A DNA stretch of 20,000 bases. Source: Halisarca cf. caerulea (lineage: Eukaryota; Porifera; Demospongiae; Chondrillida; Halisarcidae). Shown one piece after another: positions 1 to 9,272 of this stretch; the first letter of the stretch is position 1; each line of letters starts with the position of its first letter. Under the pieces are notes generated by a model that was given only the letters and a program-made list of their open reading frames with translations, ran no database searches and was not told where the DNA came from. Position numbers and translations under genes: made by a program. The stretch is from the NCBI GenBank assembly GCA_963170055.1, contig CAUJGJ010000194.1:110001-130000 (forward strand). Reading direction: 5' to 3'.

Positions 1-123
1 ATATACCTTGTGGAAATGATAATGATATTTGCATCATACTGCATACCAGTAATAGAATTCTGAATTTTTTCTAGTATGTATACAACGTTCAATCATAGAC
101 ATTATATTAATGGTTACATAGTA

Positions 124-126
<3 letters not shown>

Positions 127-190
<64 letters not shown>

Positions 191-199
191 ATATATATA
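127..199. repeat. (TA)n microsatellite
   Basis: Alternating T and A for about 73 bases, with one TT interruption near 179-180. It lies about 380 bases beyond the gene 1 poly(A) signal. Confidence 0.95.
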
Positions 200-570
200 G
201 TGTCTATAGGGTTTAATCATATCTGAGCATGCATGCGCATATGTGTACCTACAGCATACACTTAGTCTATGTACTGCATGCCTCTTATACTCGGAGTCAT
301 CATATCAATGAATTTATTCACATTCTTATGCATGCATGCAGCTACTTGATCAAATATACATGGGTGAATGCGCAATGGAATAACTTCAATGACATGTGAA
401 ACAATAGCCTCAAATGCATACTTAGCAGAACATTGCCCCATACATGAAATCAGTGGTAGCTAAAAATGATGTAGTATACATACATACCTTGTGAAAGAGT
501 TAAAATTCCAGTTCACATGCAGTCCTAAAGTCAGCATGATTCTGCATTGCATAAGTAATTAGTGCATGGT
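200..570. other. Intergenic, no gene seen
   Basis: AT-rich sequence with scattered TGCATGCA-type short palindromes. No credible coding stretch or RNA gene is visible on either strand. Confidence 0.6.
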
Positions 571-575
571 GCATA

Positions 576-581
576 TTTATT
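576..581 (-). promoter_or_regulatory. Poly(A) signal of gene 1
   Basis: The minus strand reads AATAAA here, about 110 bases past the gene 1 stop codon at 692-694. The canonical hexamer at a normal distance supports this as the end of the gene 1 transcript. Genes 2 and 3 show only variants such as AATAAG or AATAAT after their stops. Confidence 0.55.
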
Positions 582-691
582 AAGTGTGGATAATACGTAT
601 ACTGCAGTACTGAAAGCCAAACATTGTCCTTTGTTCCGTTATCATGATGCAAAAGCAAGTCGGTCAATAATTCCATTCATAGCCGGAGCAA

Positions 692-849
692 TCACTCCTC
701 TGGGACTCTCCGTTCCAATATTTCAAACTCTAAGTGCTGTTCAATGCGGAGTTTGGCCAGAAGATTACGAAAAAGTTTTGTCACCTGCAATGTACTTTGT
801 GTGGACATAATTCTGCCTGGAAGTGCGGTAGTCTTCTCACATGAGGTTC
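692..849 (-). CDS. Gene 1 exon 4 (terminal, C-terminal tail)
   Basis: The acceptor is AATACTTAG before GAACCTCATG, entered in phase 1; a TGA stop lies at 692-694. It codes for about 51 residues beginning GTSCEK, with a middle motif TLQVTKLFRNLLAKL and an acidic end. The counterpart in gene 2 begins DTSV and carries SLRV then KIFQN, so the start and the helical core can be aligned. The helix-like, charged sequence has no transmembrane run. A long plus-strand open frame at 562-810 overlaps this exon and is taken as its antisense shadow. Confidence 0.6.
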
Positions 850-2141
850 CTAAGTATTAAAATGTACAAAAGAACATGCAATGAATATAGCATACAACAG
901 TACTATTTCCATTGCCATCACATTTGCTTGACTCTAATGTAAGTACCCATTGGCAAGTGGCCGGCACACAATCAATCTGCCAATTATATCGTTAACATTA
1001 TACACCACCATAACAGAAATTTTGCTTAGAAATTAAGGCTGAGGACTTAGTTTAGATTTGACCCTGAAACAGTACAATAACACGTTACAAGGTACCATAC
1101 CGGTAACAATGATAGTGGTCTTGTAAAGAGGCACTAGATCTTGACAGAAAGTCTTCAGATGGCCCACCAGCCTGCTGAACTCAAGCTTCACCTGGTACGC
1201 ACCGGGTTGGAAGTTTGAGTAGTTCAGTACAGCAATGTGATGAGTGGCATTAAGAGTGGTGACAGTAATACAGTCTCGACTATTTGTTCCATTCACAGTC
1301 CACACTGGATGATGGAGTAGCTTCGGCTTGTAGTATTCACAGGCAATTGTTCTAGCCTGTTCATCGTTGTTGCAGAAAACTGTGTGGAGATATAGTTATA
1401 TGTGCATTCAAGTATAATCTCTCCATGAGTATGTGCATGTGTATACCCATATAGCTTATATGATATCATACTACATATATACATATATTCATCATTGTGC
1501 TTGAGGGGGTGCTGTCTGATTTTGTGTACATGCATGTGTGCATGTGTGCATGCATGTGTGTATGTGTGCATGCACGTGTGCATGTGTGCATGCATGTGTG
1601 CGTGCGTGCATATGCGTGTGTGGGTGTACGTGCACGTATGTGTACATGTGTGCATGATTGTGTGTGTATTTCAATGCATGCATGTTTGTGGTACATGTGC
1701 TTGTGTGTCCTTATAGTTGTACAATCATGTGTCCTGTGCATGCACATACAGAACATGTACTTTGACGGTAGATAATTATAGGCTCATCTCTTTGACAGAT
1801 ATATACTATGAGGGCCAGAATGATAAATTGTATGTTTACACCATATTCTTAAGAACAGAGATACTTACACTCAGTGGGGCAAAACTCGTCCCTGTTGGGC
1901 ATGGATTGAGACAGACATAGAGGGAAAGCTCCACATAGTGTCGCAAAGGCAATGTAACAGACTAGAGTCTACATGGGAATAGAAAAACACACATCTGATA
2001 TTGCTGACTTCAAACAAGCACCACATAGAGCCACCATCATGCTGGTGATGAAATCAGCGTATAAAGATACATACTCGCGAACATGTGAATGTGCACTTAA
2101 TGATTACACCTCTAATGCTCGGAAATAACCTTGAGATTCAT
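692..2141 (-). CDS. Gene 1: predicted small secreted one-module protein (4 exons)
   Basis: The proposed coding sequence joins, in transcript order, 2130-2141, 1869-1968, 1101-1379 and 692-849. This is 549 nt, giving 182 residues and a stop, with the frame kept at every junction. It codes for a signal peptide (MNLKTLVCYIAF start, Lys then hydrophobic run), a short linker with two Cys, a module of about 93 residues with Cys3, Cys14, Trp27, an NYS sequon and a PGAY strand, then a tail of about 52 residues rich in Leu, Arg and Glu with no membrane segment. The product is predicted to be secreted and N-glycosylated (sequons NGT, NAT, NYS). Homologues lie at 8091-10111 and 17780-18970. I do not recognise the family. 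Exons 2-4 are well supported by splice sites and paralogy; the 12-nt first exon is the weakest part. Confidence 0.72.
1101..1379 (-). CDS. Gene 1 exon 3: cysteine-rich beta-sandwich-like module
   Basis: This symmetrical phase 1-1 exon of 279 bp has acceptor CACACAG before TTTTCTGC and donor ACCG|GTATGG. The module has Cys3 and Cys14, Trp27, LNYS at 52-55, PGAYQVKLEF at 59-68, Cys79 and a closing IIVTG. The Cys-Trp-NYS-Gly pattern is shared with 9271-9558 and 18695-18970 at nearly the same spacing. A Trp on a middle strand and a G-x-Y strand recall Ig-like or PKD/REJ-like domains, but the Y-x-C of classical Ig is absent. The fold assignment is inference; the exon itself is strongly supported. 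Confidence 0.85.
1526..1700. repeat. TGCATG/TGTG simple repeat in gene 1 intron 2
   Basis: Imperfect iterations of TGCATGTG, TGCATGCA and TGTGCGTG. It lies in the intron (1380-1868) between the signal exon and the module exon. Open frames reading through it on both strands are Val-Cys, His-Thr and similar low-complexity artefacts. Confidence 0.9.
1869..1968 (-). CDS. Gene 1 exon 2: signal peptide and linker
   Basis: The acceptor has a good pyrimidine tract (TGTTTTTCTATTCCCATGTAG). The donor is the near-perfect GAGT|GTAAGTAT. The exon is 100 bp, entered in phase 0 and left in phase 1. It codes TLVCYIAFATLCGAFPLCLS, a hydrophobic signal-like run, followed by NRDEFCPTE. Gene 2 has an exon of 112 bp with the same phases and the same hydrophobic-then-Cys layout. 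The exon has no usable ATG before the hydrophobic run, so the start must lie in an upstream exon. Confidence 0.75.
2130..2141 (-). CDS. Gene 1 exon 1 (proposed 12-nt start exon)
   Basis: The minus strand reads GACGACCATGAATCTCAAG followed by GTTATTTCC. The ATG has an A at -3, the codons give MNLK, and the phase 0 end fits exon 2 exactly, making a typical signal peptide with Lys before the hydrophobic core. The intron would be 161 bp. The donor is weak beyond its AAG|GT core, so another start exon further upstream is possible. Confidence 0.42.
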
Positions 2142-2172
2142 GGTCGTCACCAACAATCAAAGGACTATTATT

Positions 2173-2180
2173 CTATATAG
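2173..2180 (-). promoter_or_regulatory. TATA-like box upstream of gene 1
   Basis: The minus strand reads CTATATAG about 32 bases before the proposed ATG. If used, the 5' UTR would be only a few bases long, which counts against it. Confidence 0.22.
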
Positions 2181-2314
2181 CTAGAAAGCTTTAAACTTGA
2201 TCTTTTTGCAAATGTTGAGTAGCAAGGTGAACTTGCACACATTTATACCCGTGGTGGACAATTGATACAATTACCAGAAGCCAAAGAAACACAGATTAAT
2301 ACCTTATATGGTCA

Positions 2315-2335
2315 GGGTCAGGGTCAGGGCCAGGG
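2315..2335 (+). other. G-quadruplex motif (four GGG runs)
   Basis: Four GGG runs at 2315, 2321, 2327 and 2333 are separated by loops TCA, TCA and CCA, made by a short GGTCAG hexamer repeat starting at 2310. It lies about 175 bases upstream of the proposed start of gene 1, on the strand opposite to its coding strand. Confidence 0.7.
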
Positions 2336-2393
2336 TATCATTATTGTACTGGGGAGCCTGCAGCCATTGTCTATTCCTACAGGCACCCAGTCA

Positions 2394-2575
2394 CGGTGAA
2401 ACCTCTTTCAACCAAACACCCTTGGAACCAAAGAAAATATTCAGTTTAGAGAGGTGATCAGATTATATAGAGCGGTTCTAAAAGTACAGCAAAGATAGAC
2501 AGCAGGATTTGAGTACACATTCTGTTTGGAGAGGGTTCCATATTACAGAGGGTTCGGTTTAGAGAGGTATCACTC
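2394..2575. mobile_element. pogo/Tigger-like MITE
   Basis: The left end reads CGGTGAAACCTCTTTCAACC and the right end, reverse-complemented, reads GAGTGATACCTCTCTAAACC, giving an imperfect terminal inverted repeat of about 24 bases. A TA follows the right end and a CA precedes the left, consistent with a decayed TA target site. The CAGTGRAACCTCT-type end is typical of nonautonomous pogo-type elements and matches 18364-18564. No transposase is encoded. Confidence 0.65.
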
Positions 2576-3384
2576 TATACACAAAAAAGTAATAAGTTTG
2601 TATAACATAGTTCAATACTGCACTAATTATTGTAATATTATTTATACTAAAAATTAGGGATCGTGTGATGCATCCATATGCATGTGCACAAACACTTGCT
2701 TGCAAACTGTAATTACAAAGGGGAAATGTGCATACACGACATGTGTTGACACCGTTGTATAACCGTTATAAGTGAAAAGCATGCATGAATACCATGAAGA
2801 TAACTGAAGTGAAACCAATTTGAAAGTGGCCAATAGAGAATTTAACTCTCACTGTGACCACGTGCAAGAAAACAAAATTTGAATATCGCAGCCAGTATTT
2901 CTCTAAGCTTTCTCTATGTTATGTAGAAGGCCACACCTTTGAAATGTGGGCCTATTGTTATATCTTCTTCTACATCTAAGGCCACACAATTCATGAACAT
3001 ACTGCATGCTCTTGCTGTCTGAGATAAGTTTCAATTTATGCAAATGAAAGAGCCACTCATGATCACATGTTTACAATTGTACCATACACACTGTTCCCTA
3101 GTGTGCAAGCACACTATGCCATGCACACAAACATGCCTGCACAAACATGCGCACATGGTTAATGAGGAGTTCGTAAGAGAACCGCAACCATTAGTTGAAT
3201 CGTTAATATAAAGGATAACCAGAACGAGACAAGATAAGACAGGTGAACAAGGACACACATAGTTGATTATTGTGCACATGCGTGCTATGTACAATTAATT
3301 ACACACAGCTAAAGCGGTTAATACAAAAGTCACAAAAGGCCTAAAGTACTGTCCCCCACACATGCACGTATACGCACAGGCATC
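2576..3384. other. Intergenic, no gene seen
   Basis: AT-rich single-copy-looking sequence. The minus-strand open frame at 3031-3294 is hydrophobic and Cys-rich but has no supporting splice sites or homology I can see. Confidence 0.5.
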
Positions 3385-3402
3385 TACACACATACACGCA
3401 CA

Positions 3403-3445
<43 letters not shown>

Positions 3446-3488
3446 GCACGCACACACACACATGTACACAAACACACACACACACACA

Positions 3489-3531
<43 letters not shown>

Positions 3532-3551
3532 ACACATACACACACACACAC

Positions 3552-3585
<34 letters not shown>

Positions 3586-3640
3586 GAAACTCACACATGC
3601 GCATGCACACGCACACACACTCACACACACATACAAGCAG

Positions 3641-3712
<72 letters not shown>

Positions 3713-3753
3713 GCACGCACACACACACACACACACACACACATGTACACAAA

Positions 3754-3819
<66 letters not shown>

Positions 3820-3864
3820 TACACACACGCACACACACACACACATACACACACACATACACAT
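3385..3864. repeat. (CA)n microsatellite with internal duplication
   Basis: About 480 bases of CA repeat with variant units (CATACGCACG, CATGTACACAAACA, CTCACA). The ordered variant block CATACGCACG ... CATGTACACAAACACA occurs at 3441 and again at 3708, so part of the tract was duplicated as a block. All open frames here are repeat artefacts. Confidence 0.95.
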
Positions 3865-4476
3865 CAGAAAAAGTGAGAGTAATAATGAACTGCATGTTAT
3901 ATTATACTAAGTTATACACAGAAAGAGATCAATTACAAAATCTATATAATATGTATGATGTGCATCATTCCAAATTAATATAATTGAATGTCATGTATTA
4001 TATAGTAGCAGAGGTAATAGTGAGGCCCAACAGTATGAGACTACCCACAATACAAGCTATCCACACTAGTGTTACCGAGCAGTTAAGTGAGGTTATTATT
4101 GTTTACGTCACCATGCAGTGGGAGTCTTATTGAGGCCACCCACACATTTTGTATGGTACAATTCCACCTTTTGGCCCTGAACTCGATTTTTGACTCTATA
4201 TTCTGAGACTGAAGATCACAATGTCGTGTGTATAGCAAACATCTACTCGGATACGCATGTACTACATGATGAGCCTTGCATCACTTCAATCAGATTGTAT
4301 ACAGACAATTTGGAGAAACGGCAAAGAATTTTCAAATTGTGGCTTACTTGGCAGTCTCATTGTTCCATTTGGAACTCATGCAATATCATGTTACAAAAGT
4401 CTAAAACATAAGTATCTTGAAATTGTACTACATACTGATTCTTAAATTTAGATAAATTTCAGTGCTTAGGTCACTG
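3865..4476. other. Unassigned sequence
   Basis: The part near 4024-4140 has weak inverted similarity (GAGGCC...GAGACTACCCAC against a reverse-complemented GGCCTCAATAAGACTCCCAC) and could be an old MITE. A plus-strand open frame at 4190-4411 (73 codons) is not recognisable. Confidence 0.35.
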
Positions 4477-4692
4477 TTACTGCATCAGCCATTTACAATA
4501 TATCGTCTCACTCCGAGACCCACAAACACTATTGGATCTGGGAATTACCCTAATAGTAAGGTTGTAACTATGTTCAGAACTAGCATTATGATATACAATC
4601 TGGTTATCAATCAATACATCGGCATGATGCTGTGCTAATGTAATCATGAAGAATGACAAAGTGTGTGGAAATGCAACCTTGACAGATTGCAA
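4477..4692 (-). other. Coding-like stretch, possible relic of the gene family
   Basis: A 71-codon minus-strand frame contains SSEHSYNLTIRVI then SVCGSRSE. A Tyr-centred alternating strand followed by a Cys recalls the second half of the gene 1-3 module (GAYQVKLEF ... TFC). The upstream half (Cys-x10-Cys, Trp) is not readable in this frame and no clear splice sites are present. It may be a decayed fourth copy or chance. Confidence 0.2.
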
Positions 4693-5749
4693 CAGACAGT
4701 GCTATCTTCAGCATTATCTTTGACCAGGTTTCAGACTGATGATGCAAGTTGGTATAAGAAGTTGGGGATTTCCGGTACTTGTTGGTCTTCGTTCACACAC
4801 AACTGCACTTCAGCTAAACTTTCACTCAGACAGTGCAACAAATGGGGCACGTGGGGTATAGCTGCTGCAGCTAGTAACTTTTGAGGAATCGAATCCTGAC
4901 AAGTGGAATAAGTAATGAGAGATTGAAGATCAGCCTTCATTACTCGTGGAATCCCCAACACTCAGACGAATCGCGAGAAACGAGATCAGTAGCATGAGAT
5001 AAATAACAGGACACAGAAGTACTGATCATGTGGTAGTATGACATATAAAAGCTGAAACCAAATCTAAAGTTCTATGCAAGTCACGTGAGACACTTAACAA
5101 AGGGTAAACCCCAAGTCCTGGTTATCGAATCTGATGTTATGAAAGTTTAAGTTTGGACCATTATTCATCAGACCATGCTATGACGATCATAAAAGGAAGC
5201 TAATCTCAGTTAAGTCATCATCATTAAGCTGACGAGGGAAACTTCTATTAATGACCGTACTGGGAAAAGTACGCTCTCATTTGGGAATGGGAATGAATGG
5301 GAATGTATGTATAAATCAATAGCAGTCATAATATTAAAAGTATGCCTGTTTTTATTTCTATTAGTGTACAAGACATTCTGTTTTAGTTTTAATTCATGTA
5401 CATGTAATCAAAGGGGGGGGGGGGGTACGCCCTTGTGCACATCCTTACTGCATGTGTACCACCCACACATAGGTATGAGTATCACGTACATGTATTACTA
5501 GTCATGAACAAAGTTCAGAGCCTCGCTGAATATGTGATTGAAGAATATATTGGAAAATTGAGGAAATATATAATTTAGATACACCGGTGTGTATTGTTAT
5601 TATAATAGTAAGGTTGATGAATTTAATAGTTATACATGCATAATATTACAGAGGATGATGTGGCAATGCATCAAACGTTTCAAAAGTTGAACGAACAAAC
5701 AATAACACATGCATGTTGAATATGTATATCTCTGCTTGATATTAGTAAA
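4693..5749. other. Unassigned sequence
   Basis: A minus-strand Leu-rich frame (4731-4961) and a plus-strand frame (4663-4884) overlap, and neither is recognisable. A short GGGAATG repeat occurs near 5282-5305. No gene can be supported. Confidence 0.35.
5413..5425 (+). repeat. G13 homopolymer
   Basis: Thirteen uninterrupted G residues, a likely site of length error in sequencing. Confidence 0.95.
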
Positions 5750-6060
5750 ATCGTGATACAAAAAACTTTCACCAAAAAATACTTTTCGATTGATTCTGAC
5801 TGCTCTATAGCTACATTTGGACTACTTACTTTTCCCCTTTTAAAATCTCTGAAGAAAATCACAGATGTCACACGTGCTAACACTCGACACGATCGAACCG
5901 CCTATGATGGGCACATACGAACAGATTTTACTTCTCTGGGCAAAAAGGTTGCAATCCACCCGCTGAAATGTGTGGGCGCTGAGATCCGCATCCCCTTGCG
6001 TACAATGCCATCATTTAACCTCACTACACCGCTGGGTATAATAACACTTATATATGTGAG
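5750..6060. other. Open stretch of unknown identity
   Basis: A plus-strand frame is open for about 135 codons (5753-6160), with more CpG than its surroundings between 5870 and 6000. The minus strand carries a good donor-like GGAAAA|GTAAGTAG with its exon side from about 5830 upward, but the frame before it has no ATG after a stop. It could be an untranslated first exon or an old element. I cannot name it. Confidence 0.25.
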
Positions 6061-6808
6061 TGTGTGTACACACACAGACAGGTATATATATATACAATAT
6101 CTTATATACCTGAGTATGTGTGCATTTGTGTGTATTTGTGTGCTAGTGTGTGAATTATAACACGTATCTAATTAATATAATTTAGTGTGTGTATACTGGT
6201 GTGTGGTGTGTACTTCCATACACATGCACACACATGCATGCTTGCACACATGCACACATGCATAGACACACAATTGTTAAAATATGAGAGATATTGATAG
6301 ATTGGTGCCCCCCACCCCCAATTCAATGATAATTATCAAAACTGAACAAAAATCATGAAAGTTCAATAAGGTACTAAACTCTGAATAGTAGCTGATTTGG
6401 ATACTACAATTCATCATACCATGCTAGTAAAAGGAAACAAAAGCGAAAATCACATACGGTTATATATCATAGCTATTGAACATGCAGAAAAAGGGAAGTT
6501 CCATCAATGATCATACTAGGAAATATATATTATCCATGTATTTACTTCCGATAAATGAAATGCGATTGATGACACACACGTGTGCACATACATGTGCCCA
6601 CCTGCACACAATCACACCTAGTCACGCATATTACACACATAATATATGAGTGCACATAGCCACGTACATTCAAACATGCCCACCAATGCACGCTGCATGT
6701 GTGCACACATACACATCAGCACATGTCACCTGTCACATGTCACAAGTCACATACACATTAAGTTTAAATTATACATACCGTAATCAGACACATGAAAACA
6801 CACACACT
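6061..6808. other. Intergenic, no gene seen
   Basis: Contains short CA/TG-rich patches (near 6060-6140, 6190-6270 and 6570-6740) and ordinary AT-rich sequence. No gene is supported. Confidence 0.5.
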
Positions 6809-7191
<383 letters not shown>

Positions 7192-8090
7192 CAGTGTTAT
7201 GGCCATTACAGGGATACTGTAATCAACTATATACCATCTGACTCTCATCAACTATCTGAGTATTACTGCAGTCCAATTACCATTATCACTATAGATCTTT
7301 GTTGAAGCACTCAATATTACCATTACAACAGTTACTACATTTCTACATGCAATTACCATTACAATAAATATTATTACTAATTACAGGTTTGTTGCCGGAT
7401 GTCTACGAAAGTTACTACATTTTACAAAGATTTCATACTTTCATGCAGTGGTGTTTTGCAATTCAACAAGTCAATGTACCAATTGTAGCACATGTGTGTT
7501 AGCCACAAAATAACCATGCAAATCTATCTTCTTAGCAGATGAAATGTATCCACAGGTATGAAAGATCGATACGTACATCACAGTAGTTGGACACACCCTA
7601 GCACACACGCACATATGCACAGACATAATACCTTACACATTAGCTGTATCTACTAACACTGAACATCATATGCAAATGCATGCATGCATAAAATTTGGCT
7701 TGCATTGGTAGCATGTTCGAAGTTACATAGAAATACGTACAAGTGCATGCTTCAAACACACTCTGCATATACAGATAACATGGACATGGTCAATGATCAG
7801 GAGCAAGAGTAAAAACCATGGCGTGGATTAAAATATAAAATGTACAGCATACTTAAAAAGGTGAGTCAAATAGCATGCATGGGTAGATGCAGGTGAAATG
7901 GACTGTGAGATACAGTTCAACAGACCATGGATAAATGATTAAAGATCTTTGTGTGGTGAATCATGCATATAATTATGACAAAATTAATATTATTTAAAAT
8001 TAATGTTGATACTCCAATAATTTGACAAGCAACAGAAAGTAAAAGGAACCCATGTGCTCATAACAATATTATTCTTATTACAATGTCTCT
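7192..8090. other. Spacer downstream of gene 2, no gene seen
   Basis: AT-rich sequence with a repeated ATTACCATTAC motif near 7275-7370 and TGCATGCATGC near 7676. There is no canonical AATAAA close to the gene 2 stop, only AATAAG and AATAAT on the minus strand at about 8070-8082. Confidence 0.5.
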
Positions 8091-8254
8091 TTACTTAATG
8101 CGGAATTGGCTATGCCGACCCAGAACAGCTCTCATCACATTTCTTGCATTCTGGAAGATTTTCATGTAGTCAAATTTCTTCTCTGAGGACACACGGAGAC
8201 TCACTTTAGCAGAAGGTTCCTTCAGTTCAATGTTGGCCTCATGTACACTGGTGT
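8091..8254 (-). CDS. Gene 2 terminal exon (C-terminal tail)
   Basis: Entered in phase 1 after TTTCCCATAG, with the TAA stop at 8091-8093. It codes 53 residues plus the split Asp: DTSVHEANIELKE, then KVSLRVSSEKKFDYMKIFQN and a basic end. The block SLRVSSEKKFDYMKIFQ lines up without gaps with RIQITSKRKGDSHSLLQ of the gene 3 terminal exon, mostly through conservative changes. It reads as a short strand followed by an amphipathic helix, which is inference. Confidence 0.68.
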
Positions 8255-9208
8255 CTATGGGAAATACACATAATACTGTATACAATAGACGCTTATACGC
8301 ATGTGCAAAGCAGCTTTGGAATATACAGTCTGGTATGAGCACATGTGAGAACACTACTACACACACATGAACTGTGCACATACGTACATACGTACGTAGT
8401 AGGTACGTAAATCTGATATGAGGCATACAGTGCGATGCCATTGATGGACTACAAAAATAATACACATACACATATGTACGTAAGTAGCAGCGACCCTTCC
8501 CCCCTCCCCCCCCTGTTTCCCAAGGTGAAACTTCTCAATCTGACTTGTGTTCAAAACCGAATGTGCTTCTTGTTCAATGGCTACACATGCAGAACCACAC
8601 CAAACAGGAAACCACTCTAACCAAACACTGCCATTGATCCATGGGTATGTATGGTATATACATTACTATAGCATCCGTTACCATGGTAATGGTACGGTTA
8701 TACAGAGATTTTATATTGCATAAAACATGGGTGTTTAACCTTCCACGAATCTATACTCTCTGTAATTTCATACAAATACCTCTCTGTACTTTTCCTTGAA
8801 TAGCTTTCTGAAGAAATGCTCACTAAGACGAACCCTAAAGAAGCCAATTTTGCCACTACAAGAAGCCAACTTAGCATCATAGCCAAGAAATTCTTCTTTA
8901 ACAATTCTTACCGCCGATTCCCTTCTTAAACTCGATTTTTGTGTTCAAATAATTATTGCTTCGTCGAATTTCTGAAAGTCAAGAACAGCTGCCCAAAGTC
9001 CACGAACGGATGCTATAATAGTTAAGACATAGGCACACAGGCTGTATGGCATAAAATGCACTCGCCCTCGGGCTCTTCGTGCCTTCGGGACTCAGTATTT
9101 TATAAATATTATGCCATACAGCCCTCGCGCCCTTGTCTTAACCACTAAATAGTATGTTGGAAACGTAAATAGGTACACGTTGACTTGTACACACACATAG
9201 ACACATAT

Positions 9209-9272
<64 letters not shown>

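Noticed and set aside
562..810. Plus-strand open frame of 82 codons that looks protein-like
   Set aside because: It is antisense to the terminal exon of gene 1 (692-849), which has a phase-correct acceptor, a paralogue in gene 2 and a poly(A) signal downstream.
1526..1700. Regular TGCATG repeats resembling a CRISPR-like array or FOX-type splicing elements
   Set aside because: There are no uniform spacers, and TGCATG here is a by-product of a degenerate TG/CA simple repeat, so a regulatory claim is not supportable from sequence alone.
3295..3983. Many long Val-Cys and His-Thr frames on both strands
   Set aside because: Every frame of a CA repeat is open; there is no composition or splice evidence for coding. 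The same applies at 6650-7305, 10951-11464, 11902-12578, 17328-17598 and 19027-19799.
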